Assembly: GCA_018821985.1 (NCBI GenBank)
Contig: JAHJKP010000047.1
Span: 1-49,887, forward strand
Direction of reading: 5' to 3'
DNA: 49,887 bases
Source: Pseudomonadota bacterium
GTDB taxonomy: Bacteria > Desulfobacterota > Desulfobulbia > Desulfobulbales > Desulfocapsaceae
A program made the position numbers and the translations under genes. This document shows positions 8,523 to 16,807 of this stretch, piece by piece. Position 1 is the first letter of the stretch; each line of letters opens with the position of its first letter. Under the pieces are notes generated by a model. It was not told where the DNA came from. It ran no database searches and was given only the letters and a program-made list of their open reading frames with translations.

Positions 8523-9245
8523 TTGAGCATAATGCAGAGATTGGGCGAAAAGACCATTTTGCGAGGAACCCTGAAGTCTGTTTTACCTTTTTTGCTCCTC
8601 CTGTTGCTGGCGGCCTGTTCAGTTCTGCAGCCTGTCCATCTGCCGGATCTGACGGCTCTGGATGCAGTCGATGACCATCAGGCTGGGCAACTCCTGCAGA
8701 GATGCAGAGAGAATTTTGTCACGGGAAACTGGCAGTTTGTTCATTCCATTGCCTTCAAGAGGGCTGATGGGGGCGGTGCCACGGTAATCGGGGTTACCGT
8801 TCTTGACGGACAAAAACTTCATTGTGCTCTCATGACAGTGGAGGGCCTTGTTCTCTTTGAGGCCGAACTTGCTCAGGAGAAACTTACAGTGAGCCGGGCC
8901 CTGCCGCCTTTTGATAAGCCGGAATTTGCCGGAGGCTTGATCCGTGATGTGCAGGCCATCTTTCTGCCCCCGGCAGGAGGGGAGCCGAAGACGGGAAGGC
9001 TTGTCGGCGGAGAGCTTGTCTGTCGCTATCACGCAGACAACGGTCAGATAACAGACCTTCTGATTGATGACGACGGCAGCCGGATGAATATCTATGATCT
9101 CGATCTGAACAGAAGCCGAAGCATCGTTGCCGGATCACCCATCTCTGTGGCTGCCGAGAGAGTACCTGAAACGCTGGAGCTAACCGCCTCCGGTTTGAGC
9201 GCTTATACCTTAACTATGACACTGATCAGTGCTGATAAAATATGA
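8523..9245 (+). CDS. Outer-membrane-type lipoprotein, DUF3261-like
   Basis: A 240-residue protein with a lipoprotein signal: a hydrophobic core followed by the lipobox LLAACS, the cysteine becoming the lipidated N-terminus. The mature part is a beta-rich domain with no catalytic motif I can see. Size, lipobox and position after a LolA-like gene fit the DUF3261 lipoproteins of aryl-polyene clusters; this assignment is by pattern and context. A plausible role is receiving or anchoring the lipid product at the outer membrane. TTG at 8523 is preferred because GAGG lies about 10 nt upstream; ATG at 8532 is the alternative. Its stop overlaps the next start by 4 nt (ATGA). Confidence 0.65.
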   Translation: MSIMQRLGEKTILRGTLKSVLPFLLLLLLAACSVLQPVHLPDLTALDAVDDHQAGQLLQRCRENFVTGNWQFVHSIAFKRADGGGATVIGVTVLDGQKLHCALMTVEGLVLFEAELAQEKLTVSRALPPFDKPEFAGGLIRDVQAIFLPPAGGEPKTGRLVGGELVCRYHADNGQITDLLIDDDGSRMNIYDLDLNRSRSIVAGSPISVAAERVPETLELTASGLSAYTLTMTLISADKI

Positions 9246-10507
9246 AATTTAAACTCATCTATCCCAAGTGGGCCAAGCTGGACCGGCAGACCGAATTTCA
9301 CCTGCCGCCGCATGGCCCGGTTGTTTTTGCCGCCACCCTGCCCGATTATGTTGACGTGGACTTTGTTGATGAAAATCTGGAGACCATTGATTTTGATGAT
9401 CCGGTCGATATGGTCGGGATCTCGATGATGCTCACCGTGCAGGTCAAGCGCGGCTGGGAGATTGCGGATCTCTACCGGAAAAAAGGGATCAAGGTTATCT
9501 TTGGCGGCATTGCCACCATGCTTCATGCCGAGGAGACCATGGAACATGCAGATTCTGTCTTTCTTGGCGAGGCCGAGAGCCGGATGGAACAGGTAATGGC
9601 CGATTTCCGGCAGGGCAAACTCAAACCTCGTTACGATTTTATGGACGAACGGCCGGACATAGCCCTGGTCGGCCCGGCGCGCCGGGATCTGCTCAACCGC
9701 AAGCTTTACAACTACAAGGGCGTGCAGATGGTGGATCTGGTCCACGCCTCGCGCGGCTGTAGATTCAACTGCTACCCCTGCGCCGTCTCCTTTCTCGGCG
9801 GGCGGGTCTTCCGCCCCCGGCCCATTGACAAGGCAGTGGCCGAGATGGCCGGCATCGACAACAACCGCCTCTTCATCGTCGACAACTCCCTGGCCCAGAA
9901 TACCCAGTGGGAGATGGAGCTGTTCCGGGAGATGATCCCCCTGAAAAAGAAATGGTGCTCCCATCCCATTGAAGACAAGCCCGAGGTCCTTGATCTCGCG
10001 GCCCAGGCCGGGGCCTGGTATGTGTACCAGGCAGTCTTTGACACCTCGGACTATATCAAGGAGCGGATCAAACGCTACCACGACCACGGCATCGGCGTCG
10101 AGGGCACGATTCTCCTCGGACTCGACAATCACGATGAAGATTTCATCAAACGGCTGATCGATTTTCTCCTCGAGATCGAGCTTGATCTGGCCGAATTCAC
10201 GGTCCTGACCCCCTTTCCCCACACCAAGGCCTGGAAGGAGCTGAACCAGCAGAACCGCATCCTCTCCCAGGACTGGAACGACTACTCAGCGGACAAGGTG
10301 GTCTTCCAGCCCAAACAGATGAGTTCGGACAAGCTGCAGGAACTGCTCGATTATGCCTGGAACACCTTCTATCACGATGAATCGCAGAAGATGAAGATGG
10401 CGAAACTGTTCCAGCAGGTGGTGAAAAAAGAGATGGCCGACGACACCTTCAAACCCCGGGACAGAAGCCTGGCCGATCAGTCGTTTGGCCGGGATGTGAG
10501 CAGATAG
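9242..10507 (+). CDS. Cobalamin-binding-type radical SAM protein
   Basis: A 421-residue protein with an N-terminal Rossmann-like B12-binding-type domain (about 1-140, including VIFGGIATMLHAEE and SVFLGEAE) and a radical SAM barrel. The [4Fe-4S] cysteines are C173, C177 and C180 in RGCRFNCYPC. A DxHxxG base-off cobalamin motif is not obvious, so cofactor binding through the N-domain is inferred from the architecture. Class B radical SAM enzymes commonly methylate unactivated carbons, but members also do ring formations. The target here is unknown, most likely the acyl chain or head group of the cluster lipid. Its ATG overlaps the lipoprotein stop, which indicates translational coupling. The gene is noticeably GC-rich from about 9.6 to 10.5 kb compared with what follows. 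Confidence 0.85.
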   Translation: MKFKLIYPKWAKLDRQTEFHLPPHGPVVFAATLPDYVDVDFVDENLETIDFDDPVDMVGISMMLTVQVKRGWEIADLYRKKGIKVIFGGIATMLHAEETMEHADSVFLGEAESRMEQVMADFRQGKLKPRYDFMDERPDIALVGPARRDLLNRKLYNYKGVQMVDLVHASRGCRFNCYPCAVSFLGGRVFRPRPIDKAVAEMAGIDNNRLFIVDNSLAQNTQWEMELFREMIPLKKKWCSHPIEDKPEVLDLAAQAGAWYVYQAVFDTSDYIKERIKRYHDHGIGVEGTILLGLDNHDEDFIKRLIDFLLEIELDLAEFTVLTPFPHTKAWKELNQQNRILSQDWNDYSADKVVFQPKQMSSDKLQELLDYAWNTFYHDESQKMKMAKLFQQVVKKEMADDTFKPRDRSLADQSFGRDVSR

Positions 10508-10598
10508 AATGCGGCCGATCTTCAAGGGACTAGGGGTAGGGGTAAGGAAAGAAACATGTCGCTATTCTCTATAACTTTTTAGCCCTTCAGGTACCCAT

Positions 10599-11153
10599 AT
10601 GAAACTTCTTGTAACTCTTCTTACTGGAATCGCGTGGCCTGTTGCTGTGATTTGGATTGCCTATCTGTTTAAAGGTGAGCTACGATTGTTACTGCATCGA
10701 ATGTCACAACTGAAGTACAAGGATGTTGAAGCAAAATTTGAAATTGGTCTTGCTGAGGCTGAGGCTGAAGCTAAAGTAATTGCAATTGAAAAATCAGCAC
10801 CATCTGTTCTTCCACGTCCAGAGATTGCATCAAAACTAGTGCTGTTGCGTCGCATAGCAGATGTATCGCCACGTGCAGCAATAATGGAGGCATGGGTGCT
10901 AATCGAAGATGCCGCAGGAAAGTCTGGTTTTGTGCAAGGTGCAGCAATGCCTCGCGTTAATCCTCATTTATTCGTTGACGAGTTGGTTCGCCTTGGCAAG
11001 CTACCCTATCGGAGTGATGCTTTGCTTGTCCAAATGCGCAGACTTCGAAATCAAGCTGCACATTTGCCTGACTTCAGTCTCAATCAAGATGAAGCTGATC
11101 GCTATCTGCAATTGGCAGCCCGGATGTCGGAGCTTATTCTTAATGCCGAATAA
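10599..11153 (+). CDS. Unrecognised membrane-anchored protein with HEPN/DUF4145-like end
   Basis: A 184-residue protein with one N-terminal membrane helix (LLVTLLTGIAWPVAVIWIAYLF), an Ala/Glu-rich stretch (GLAEAEAEAKVIAIEK) and a C-terminal helical domain with RRLRNQAAH, the R-N-x-x-x-H pattern of DUF4145/HEPN-type proteins. Function is not known. Base composition is clearly more AT-rich than the neighbouring lipid genes, and the product has no obvious lipid role. Together with the next gene it looks like an insertion between the radical SAM gene and the AMP-ligase gene. A weak AGG lies 9 nt before the ATG. Confidence 0.6.
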   Translation: MKLLVTLLTGIAWPVAVIWIAYLFKGELRLLLHRMSQLKYKDVEAKFEIGLAEAEAEAKVIAIEKSAPSVLPRPEIASKLVLLRRIADVSPRAAIMEAWVLIEDAAGKSGFVQGAAMPRVNPHLFVDELVRLGKLPYRSDALLVQMRRLRNQAAHLPDFSLNQDEADRYLQLAARMSELILNAE

Positions 11154-11195
11154 AGCTAACTCTGCGTTCAAGAGTAACGCACTCATGGAGGAGAC

Positions 11196-11606
11196 ATGAA
11201 AAGTAGTATTTTATTGGTTGTTGCAGCAATTATATCCGGAATTGCTGCACAGAACCAAACATCCGCTCAAGATTTTGTGACGATTCTTCAGAATGCATTT
11301 ACAAATCAACAAAGCAATATTCAAATTCAGGGAGAAGGTGTTGTTATTAGGCTTTTATCTGACGATCTCGCGGTGCCACGTCACCAGAGGTTTATATTAC
11401 GAATAAGTCCTAAGCAAACAGTACTTGTTGCTCATAATATTGATATTGCAGACAGAGTTCCAGACTTACAGATAGATAGCACCATAGAGTTTTATGGAGA
11501 GTATGAGTGGAGTGTGGAAGGTGGTATCATCCATTGGACACATCATGACCCAGATGGTGAACATATAGATGGCTGGCTTAAATATGCTGGCAAAATATAC
11601 CAGTAA
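11196..11606 (+). CDS. Secreted DUF3465-family protein
   Basis: A 136-residue protein with an N-terminal signal peptide (cleavage near ISGIAAQNQTSAQ) and the pattern of DUF3465: GEGVVIRLLSDD, RHQRFILRI, VLVAHNIDIADRVPDL, FYGEYEW and GGIIHWTHHDPDGEH. The family is small, periplasmic or secreted, and of unknown function. A strong GGAGGAG ribosome site precedes the ATG. It is AT-rich like the preceding gene and unlike the flanking lipid genes, so both were probably acquired together. The 160 bases that follow, up to the AMP-ligase start, show nothing I recognise. Confidence 0.75.
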   Translation: MKSSILLVVAAIISGIAAQNQTSAQDFVTILQNAFTNQQSNIQIQGEGVVIRLLSDDLAVPRHQRFILRISPKQTVLVAHNIDIADRVPDLQIDSTIEFYGEYEWSVEGGIIHWTHHDPDGEHIDGWLKYAGKIYQ

Positions 11607-11766
11607 ACAATACTCCTTAAAAAAATGAACATAGTACAAAATAAGATCCGGGTTCTAAACTCATAAGAATTGCCCAACAATAACCTCTACCAGTTACTCA
11701 AGACGTTGAATTAAAGAATTGTTCTCGCACAAAAATGCAGGGAACAATGTCATAAAAGAACTATCC

Positions 11767-13134
11767 ATGTTGAATAATTCCCAAGACATCCAAGCCCTGC
11801 TAATGGGGCCAAAGTTCCCGGACAAGGAGTTTATCCGCTCCGGCGCCACCTTCGGCGAGGTCTATGCCATGGCGGCCGGGCTGCGCACCACCTTGGCTGC
11901 TCCTGAATATCAGGGTGCCGCCATCTGTCTGGCCGTGGATAACCGGGCGGTTATGGCCGCTGTCCTCCTTGCAGCCCTTCATTCTTCTCAGCCCAACGGC
12001 CCAACCCTGCTGCTGCCCTTTGCCCTTTCCACCCAGGCCCTGGCCCGGATGCAGCAGCTCACCGGCTTTACCGCTGCCATTTGCGATATTGACAGAGAGC
12101 TGCCGGAGGGCACCACCATCATCCGCCCGTCATCGGGGACATCGGCGGATCTTGCCGCCAGCGCCCCGATCTCACCACAGGCGGAACTGCTGCGGATCTT
12201 CACCGGCGGCTCCACCGGCACACCGCAGATCTGGTCAAAGACCGGGGAGAATCTTTTCGGTGAGGGATTCTCCCTGGCCCGTCACTTCGGGATTACCGAA
12301 AAAGACTGTATTGTCGCCACCGTTCCTCCTTACCATATCTACGGCCTGCTCTTCTCCGTGATCCTGCCCCTGGTCTCGGGGGCCTCGGTGATCATGGATA
12401 GCCCCTCGTACCCCGGGGATATCGTTGAGGCGATCCAGCAACAGGAGGCCACCATTCTTGCCGGCATCCCCCCGCATTACCGGGCCCTGCGGGGGAAAAA
12501 GGTGGCTGGCTCCTCCCTCAGGCGGGCCTTCTCTTCCGCCGGGATGCTGGATGCAGACGACAATGAGGCCTTCTTTCAGCTCAATCAGGTGGGCATTGTC
12601 GAGGTGTACGGTTCCACCGAAACGGGCGGCATCGCCACTCGCAACAGGTCTGTGGGCGAGACATCCTTCACAACCTTCCCCTCGGTTTCGTGGACGATCA
12701 AAGAAGAACGCCTCTGCGTGCGTTCCTCCTTTCTCTCGCCGGAACTGCCCGTGGCAGGCGACGGCTTTTTTACCACCGGCGACCGGGTGGAGCAATGCGG
12801 GACGAACCAATTTATGCTCAAGGGTCGGGTGGACGGGGTGACCAAGGTGGGGGGCAAGCGGGTGGATCTGGAAGAGGTGCGTGCCATCATCAAAAAGGTG
12901 CCCAAGGTCAGTGACTGTGTGGTTATGGCCCTGCCTGACGCCGGGGGCCGGGAACACCGGATTGTGGCCCTGATCCAGGGGACGGAGGTGGATATGGAGC
13001 TGCTCAGGAAAACCCTGGCTGCATCGCTCGAATTCTACGCCCTGCCCCGTCAGCTCAAGACCATCGACCGCATTCCCCTGCAGGCAAACGGTAAGTACGA
13101 CCGGGATGCCATCATCCAGCTTCTGACCACATGA
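11767..13134 (+). CDS. Acyl-activating AMP ligase (ANL superfamily, ApeH-like)
   Basis: A 455-residue adenylate-forming enzyme, shorter than usual because the N-terminal part is reduced. Motifs are intact: the ATP loop FTGGSTGTPQIWSKT, VYGSTETGG, the TGD aspartate, the hinge GRVDGVTKVGGKRVDLEEV, and a C-terminal catalytic lysine in LQANGKYDR. It activates a carboxylic acid as acyl-AMP and probably loads it on an ACP or CoA. Compact AMP ligases of this kind occur in aryl-polyene clusters, where they prime the chain. No gene for an aromatic starter (ammonia-lyase or chorismate lyase) is visible, so the substrate may be a fatty acid. ATG at 11767 is preferred over an upstream in-frame TTG at 11719. 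Its stop overlaps the next gene by 4 nt. Confidence 0.85.
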   Translation: MLNNSQDIQALLMGPKFPDKEFIRSGATFGEVYAMAAGLRTTLAAPEYQGAAICLAVDNRAVMAAVLLAALHSSQPNGPTLLLPFALSTQALARMQQLTGFTAAICDIDRELPEGTTIIRPSSGTSADLAASAPISPQAELLRIFTGGSTGTPQIWSKTGENLFGEGFSLARHFGITEKDCIVATVPPYHIYGLLFSVILPLVSGASVIMDSPSYPGDIVEAIQQQEATILAGIPPHYRALRGKKVAGSSLRRAFSSAGMLDADDNEAFFQLNQVGIVEVYGSTETGGIATRNRSVGETSFTTFPSVSWTIKEERLCVRSSFLSPELPVAGDGFFTTGDRVEQCGTNQFMLKGRVDGVTKVGGKRVDLEEVRAIIKKVPKVSDCVVMALPDAGGREHRIVALIQGTEVDMELLRKTLAASLEFYALPRQLKTIDRIPLQANGKYDRDAIIQLLTT

Positions 13135-14843
13135 GCACCATGCGCCACGCCTTTGCCAGCGGTTACGAAAACCTGTCGGCCTGGTCCGACCTCCTTGACC
13201 GGATCAACGTCTTTCCCGTGGCCGACGGCGATACCGGAGCCAATCTGCGTATCAGCCTGGCTTCGTTGCGGGACTGTGAGGCCGACAAGGCACAGACCCT
13301 GGAGCTGCTGACCCGCTGTGCCACCGGTAATTCCGGCAATATCGCCGCCGCCTTTTTCCAGGAGTTTTTGCAGTCAGAAGGCCTTGCTGATCTGGCCGGG
13401 AATGCACAACGGGGCCGCGACAAGGCCTGGGCAGCCCTGGCCCGCCCTAAGAACGGCACCATGCTCAATGTCTTTGATGTTTTAGCCGCCAGCCTCTCAA
13501 ACCGCACCGATCCAATCCTGCTCTATCCATTACTCTGCAGCGAGTTGCAGGAGGCGGTTCTGGCCACCACCCAGATGCTGCCCGATCTCCGGCAGGCAGG
13601 CGTCGTCGATGCCGGGGCCCTGGCTATGTATATCTTCTTTGAAGGCTTTTTCCGCCAGCTTGCCGGGCAGCCCGCCGCCCTTCCCTCGATCCCCAAGCTC
13701 TTTGCCGGCAAGCTGGTTATCAGCGCCGATTTCCAGGCCAGCCCCAACGCCAGTTTTTGTGTCAGTGCCCTCATCCAGACCGAGGACAAACAGACTGGAG
13801 CCGATAAGATCCCGGTGGAATGGGGTGACAGCGTGGTCGTGCTGCCGGCGGAATCCGGGATCAAGGTCCATATCCATACCAGCGACCGCCAGCAGCTGCG
13901 CAGCCGGCTTTCTTCGCTGGGCGAGATCGTCGACTGGTCCGATGAGGCCATGGATCAAAACGATCCCAGCCGCTTTACCGGCCCGGAAGAGAGGCAGATT
14001 GTCCACATCATGACCGATGGCGCCGGCTCCCTGAGCCGGGAGATGGCGCGACGCCATGGCATCACCCTGCTTGACAGCTACATCCTCGCCCAGGGGCAGA
14101 GCAGGCCGGAAAGCCTACACGATCCGGCCGAGATCTACGCCCTGATGCGGCAAGGGGTTAAGGTCACCACCGCCCAGGCCTCAACTTTTGAGCGCCATCA
14201 GCACTATCAGAGCGTGTGCCAGCAATTCGGCCAGACCCTCTACCTCTGCGTCGGGTCGGCCTTCACCGGCAATGTTGATATCGCCAGGCGCTGGAAAGAA
14301 GGTAACGATCCGGCCAACCTGCTGGAGATCGTCGACACCGGCTCCGCCTCCGGCCGCCTGGGGCTCATTGCCCTGCTTGCCGCCCGCTATGCCGAACACG
14401 CCACCTGCGCTGAAGATGTCATTGCCTTTGTCTATAAAACAATGACCGACTGCGAGGAATATGTCTTCATCGACCAGCTGCGCTACCTGGTGGCCGGAGG
14501 CAGGGTAGCCCGGACCAAGGGAATTTTTGCTGACCTGCTCCATATGAAACCGGTGATCAGTCCGGTGGGCAACGAGGTCCGCAAGGCAGGCGTTGTGTCC
14601 AGCCGCAAGGGTCAGCTCGCGCTTGCCCTTGCGAAACTGCGGCAGGGGGCGCCCGGCGTGGCCCCGGTGATCATGCTCCAGTACTCCGACAATGAAAAAT
14701 GGGTGACAGAAACAGTGCAGCCGGAAGTGCGCCAGCTGGCTCCGAAGGCCGAGATCCTGCTGGTCCCCCTGTCTCTGACCTCCGGCGTGCACATGGGGCC
14801 GGGGACTTGGGCCATGGCCTGGGCGGGAGGGCAGACAAGATGA
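13131..14843 (+). CDS. Fused fatty acid kinase: FakA (DAK2) plus FakB (DegV)
   Basis: A 570-residue fusion. Residues 1 to about 190 are a DAK2 kinase domain with NVFPVADGDTGANL (Mg-ATP aspartates), ATGNSGNIAA and VDAGALA. About 195-280 match the middle domain of FakA (GDSVVVLP... IKVHIHTSD). From about 290 to the end is a DegV/FakB fatty-acid-binding fold (IVHIMTDGAGSLS... YLVAGGRVARTKG... LLHMKPVISP). In Firmicutes FakB presents a fatty acid to FakA, which makes acyl-phosphate. Here kinase and substrate binder are one chain. Position after an AMP ligase and before glycosyl- and acyltransferases suggests it supplies an acyl-phosphate donor for the cluster lipid. Both ends overlap neighbours by 4 nt (ATGA). 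Confidence 0.88.
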   Translation: MSTMRHAFASGYENLSAWSDLLDRINVFPVADGDTGANLRISLASLRDCEADKAQTLELLTRCATGNSGNIAAAFFQEFLQSEGLADLAGNAQRGRDKAWAALARPKNGTMLNVFDVLAASLSNRTDPILLYPLLCSELQEAVLATTQMLPDLRQAGVVDAGALAMYIFFEGFFRQLAGQPAALPSIPKLFAGKLVISADFQASPNASFCVSALIQTEDKQTGADKIPVEWGDSVVVLPAESGIKVHIHTSDRQQLRSRLSSLGEIVDWSDEAMDQNDPSRFTGPEERQIVHIMTDGAGSLSREMARRHGITLLDSYILAQGQSRPESLHDPAEIYALMRQGVKVTTAQASTFERHQHYQSVCQQFGQTLYLCVGSAFTGNVDIARRWKEGNDPANLLEIVDTGSASGRLGLIALLAARYAEHATCAEDVIAFVYKTMTDCEEYVFIDQLRYLVAGGRVARTKGIFADLLHMKPVISPVGNEVRKAGVVSSRKGQLALALAKLRQGAPGVAPVIMLQYSDNEKWVTETVQPEVRQLAPKAEILLVPLSLTSGVHMGPGTWAMAWAGGQTR

Positions 14844-15541
14844 AAGTGGCCGTTGTTATCCCGGTATATAATCACGAGCAACGGATTGGTGAGGTGATCC
14901 GGGAGACCCTGAAACTAGGTCTGCCCGTCATCGTCGTTGATGACGGCTCAACCGACAGCACCCCCGACATCCTCAACCGTATCCCCGATATCACGGTGCT
15001 CCGCCACCCGGAAAACCAGGGCAAGGGGGCGGCCCTGCTCACCGGATTTGCCGCGGCCGTGGAACTGGGTTGCGACCGGGCCATCACCCTCGATGCCGAT
15101 GGCCAGCACAAACCAGAGGATGCAGCAAATCTTCTTCGTGCGGTGCCGGATGGACAGCGGCTGATTATTATCGGCAACCGTCAGGGGATGAGCGGGGAGC
15201 ACGTGCCCTGGACCAGCAGGTTCGGGCGGAAATTTTCCAACTTCTGGGTCTGGGCGTCGGGCGGGCCGCTGGTGAATGACTCCCAATCGGGCTTCAGGCT
15301 TTATCCTCTGCCCGAGGCCCTTGACCTTGATGTGCAGGCCAGGCGCTTCCAGTTTGAAGTGGAGATCCTGGTTGCGGCCCGCGGGCGGGGAATTCCTGTC
15401 CTTGAGGCACCGGTGCAGGTGGTCTACCAGAAGGGCGCTGAGCGTATATCCCATTTTCATCCCTGGAAAGATTTTTTTAGGAATTCCACCACGTTCAGCA
15501 GACTGATATGGAGACGGATTTTCTTAAGGGGCAGACAGTGA
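14840..15541 (+). CDS. Family 2 glycosyltransferase
   Basis: A 233-residue GT-A fold enzyme starting MKVAVVIPVYNHEQR. It has the nucleotide-sugar motif VVDDGSTDST and the metal-binding LDADGQHKPED, as in dolichyl-phosphate mannose synthase-like GT2 enzymes. It lacks C-terminal membrane spans, so it is soluble or peripheral. Aryl-polyene clusters carry a similar glycosyltransferase next to acyltransferases, consistent with attachment of a sugar to the lipid. The ATG overlaps the preceding stop (ATGA) and the following GTG start overlaps its own stop (GTGA), so three or more proteins are translationally coupled. Confidence 0.85.
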   Translation: MKVAVVIPVYNHEQRIGEVIRETLKLGLPVIVVDDGSTDSTPDILNRIPDITVLRHPENQGKGAALLTGFAAAVELGCDRAITLDADGQHKPEDAANLLRAVPDGQRLIIIGNRQGMSGEHVPWTSRFGRKFSNFWVWASGGPLVNDSQSGFRLYPLPEALDLDVQARRFQFEVEILVAARGRGIPVLEAPVQVVYQKGAERISHFHPWKDFFRNSTTFSRLIWRRIFLRGRQ

Positions 15542-16407
15542 GGGGCGGCTGGTATCAGGCCCTGGTGACGGTAACAAAAATATGCGGCTCCTGGCTTTTT
15601 GTTGTTGTCTCACGAATCATTGCCGCAGGGTTTTTTGTTTTTTCAAAAAACGTCCCGGAAAGCCGTCGCTTTTACGCCTTGCTCTATCCGCAAAAAGGAG
15701 CCTTGTATCACCTCTGGTGTACCTTTCGCCAGTATCAGAGCTTTACCACGATTCATCTTGACCGTTTTCTCTCCATTCATCAGCGGGAAACAAGGTTTAC
15801 CTCGCACGACTGGCAGAAGCTGGAATCGGTTGTAAACCTGAAGGGGGCGATTCTGCTCATGTCTCATCTGGGAAACTGGGAGATGGCCGCCCATCTGCTC
15901 AAGAAACAAGAGAGCAGGCTGAAGCTTCTCCTTTATATGGGCGTAAAAGATAAAGAAGATCTTGAGCGTTTGCAGAAAGAACACCTGCACCAATCCGGGG
16001 TAACGATCATAGGTGTTGAGAAAGATGGGGGCTCGCCCTTTGATGCGCTTGAGGGCATCCGTTTTCTGCAGGACGGGGGGCTTGTCTCCATGACGGGTGA
16101 TATCGTCTGGCGTTCCGACCAACGTAAGCGGAAGGTTAATTTCTTAGGCGGTGAAGCCTTTGTCCCGGAGGCACCCTATATTTTTGCCCTGGTTTCAGGT
16201 GCGCCGATATTTGTTTTTTTCCCCTTTCGGACCGGAAAAAACAGCTACGAATTTATCCTCTCCGATCCCATCTACATCAAGCGCGGAGATAAAAGCGAGA
16301 GAGATGCGGTCATTCAGACAGCTGCCCAGCAATACGCAGATCTTCTGGAAGAAAAACTCCGCGCACATCCCTTTGAATGGTATCATTTTGATCGCTTTGT
16401 CCAGTAG
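15538..16407 (+). CDS. LpxL/HtrB-type acyltransferase
   Basis: A 289-residue inner-membrane acyltransferase with an N-terminal hydrophobic segment (GSWLFVVVSRIIAAGFFVF) and the catalytic HX4E motif HLGNWE. The layout (LLMSHLGNWE..., then GLVSMTGDIVWRSD..., then EAPYIFALVSGAPIFVFF) follows lipid A late acyltransferases, which move acyl chains from ACP to a glycolipid. In aryl-polyene loci homologues acylate the product. GTG at 15538 is chosen: it overlaps the preceding stop as GTGA and has AAGGGG six to seven bases upstream. An ATG at 15508 would add ten residues but lacks a good ribosome site. Confidence 0.85.
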   Translation: MRGGWYQALVTVTKICGSWLFVVVSRIIAAGFFVFSKNVPESRRFYALLYPQKGALYHLWCTFRQYQSFTTIHLDRFLSIHQRETRFTSHDWQKLESVVNLKGAILLMSHLGNWEMAAHLLKKQESRLKLLLYMGVKDKEDLERLQKEHLHQSGVTIIGVEKDGGSPFDALEGIRFLQDGGLVSMTGDIVWRSDQRKRKVNFLGGEAFVPEAPYIFALVSGAPIFVFFPFRTGKNSYEFILSDPIYIKRGDKSERDAVIQTAAQQYADLLEEKLRAHPFEWYHFDRFVQ

Positions 16408-16536
16408 CATTTCAGCAGCTTTTATGGCTGCTTTCGGCAATAATTCATTTTCATTTTGAACAGAAACTGTGTACTGTCGATAGGCAATAACGGTGAACAT
16501 CACATTGTCTGAATCTTTTCCCTCCGGCCCGGCACT

Positions 16537-16794
16537 ATGAACAGAGATGAACTGCAAGAAAAAATTATAACAATTCTGGAAGATGATTTTGAGTTTTCGC
16601 ATCCGGGACTCACGGACAATCTCCGCGATGATCATGGCTTTGACAGCATTGACGCCATAGAGTTACTGGCAAAAATAGAAACCATGCTCGGTTTTCAGCT
16701 GGCCCGGGCAGAAAAAGAAAAGGCCATGTCCATCAGGACTATCAACGATATTCTCGATTATATCGAAGCCATACAAGCCGCTCATCCCAGCTGA
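16537..16794 (+). CDS. Acyl carrier protein
   Basis: An 85-residue carrier protein with the phosphopantetheine serine in HGFDSIDAIELL. The 129 bases upstream carry a short stem (AGCAGC/GCTGCT, 16414-16432) followed by only two T residues, which may be a weak attenuator. The ketosynthase gene follows after 13 nt, so this ACP is probably its carrier. No clear ribosome site precedes the ATG. It resembles the ApeE/ApeF-type ACPs of aryl-polyene clusters in size and context. Confidence 0.88.
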   Translation: MNRDELQEKIITILEDDFEFSHPGLTDNLRDDHGFDSIDAIELLAKIETMLGFQLARAEKEKAMSIRTINDILDYIEAIQAAHPS

Positions 16795-16807
16795 TCTTCA
16801 GGCCGCC

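Noticed and set aside
9203-10222. A 339-codon open frame on the minus strand
   Set aside because: It lies entirely opposite the lipoprotein end and the radical SAM gene, whose CxxxCxxC and family features are clear. The minus frame is low-complexity (Val/Gly/Asp-rich), as expected from GC-rich antisense.
11155-11711. Integron attC-like motifs (GCTAAC...TTCAAG; GCCCAAC...GTTGAAT)
   Set aside because: The spacing (40 nt for the second pair) is too short for a real attC, complementary inner sites are missing, and no integrase is present.
12235-14792. Several 140-240-codon minus-strand frames
   Set aside because: They are antisense shadows of the AMP-ligase and FakAB genes and show no domain features.
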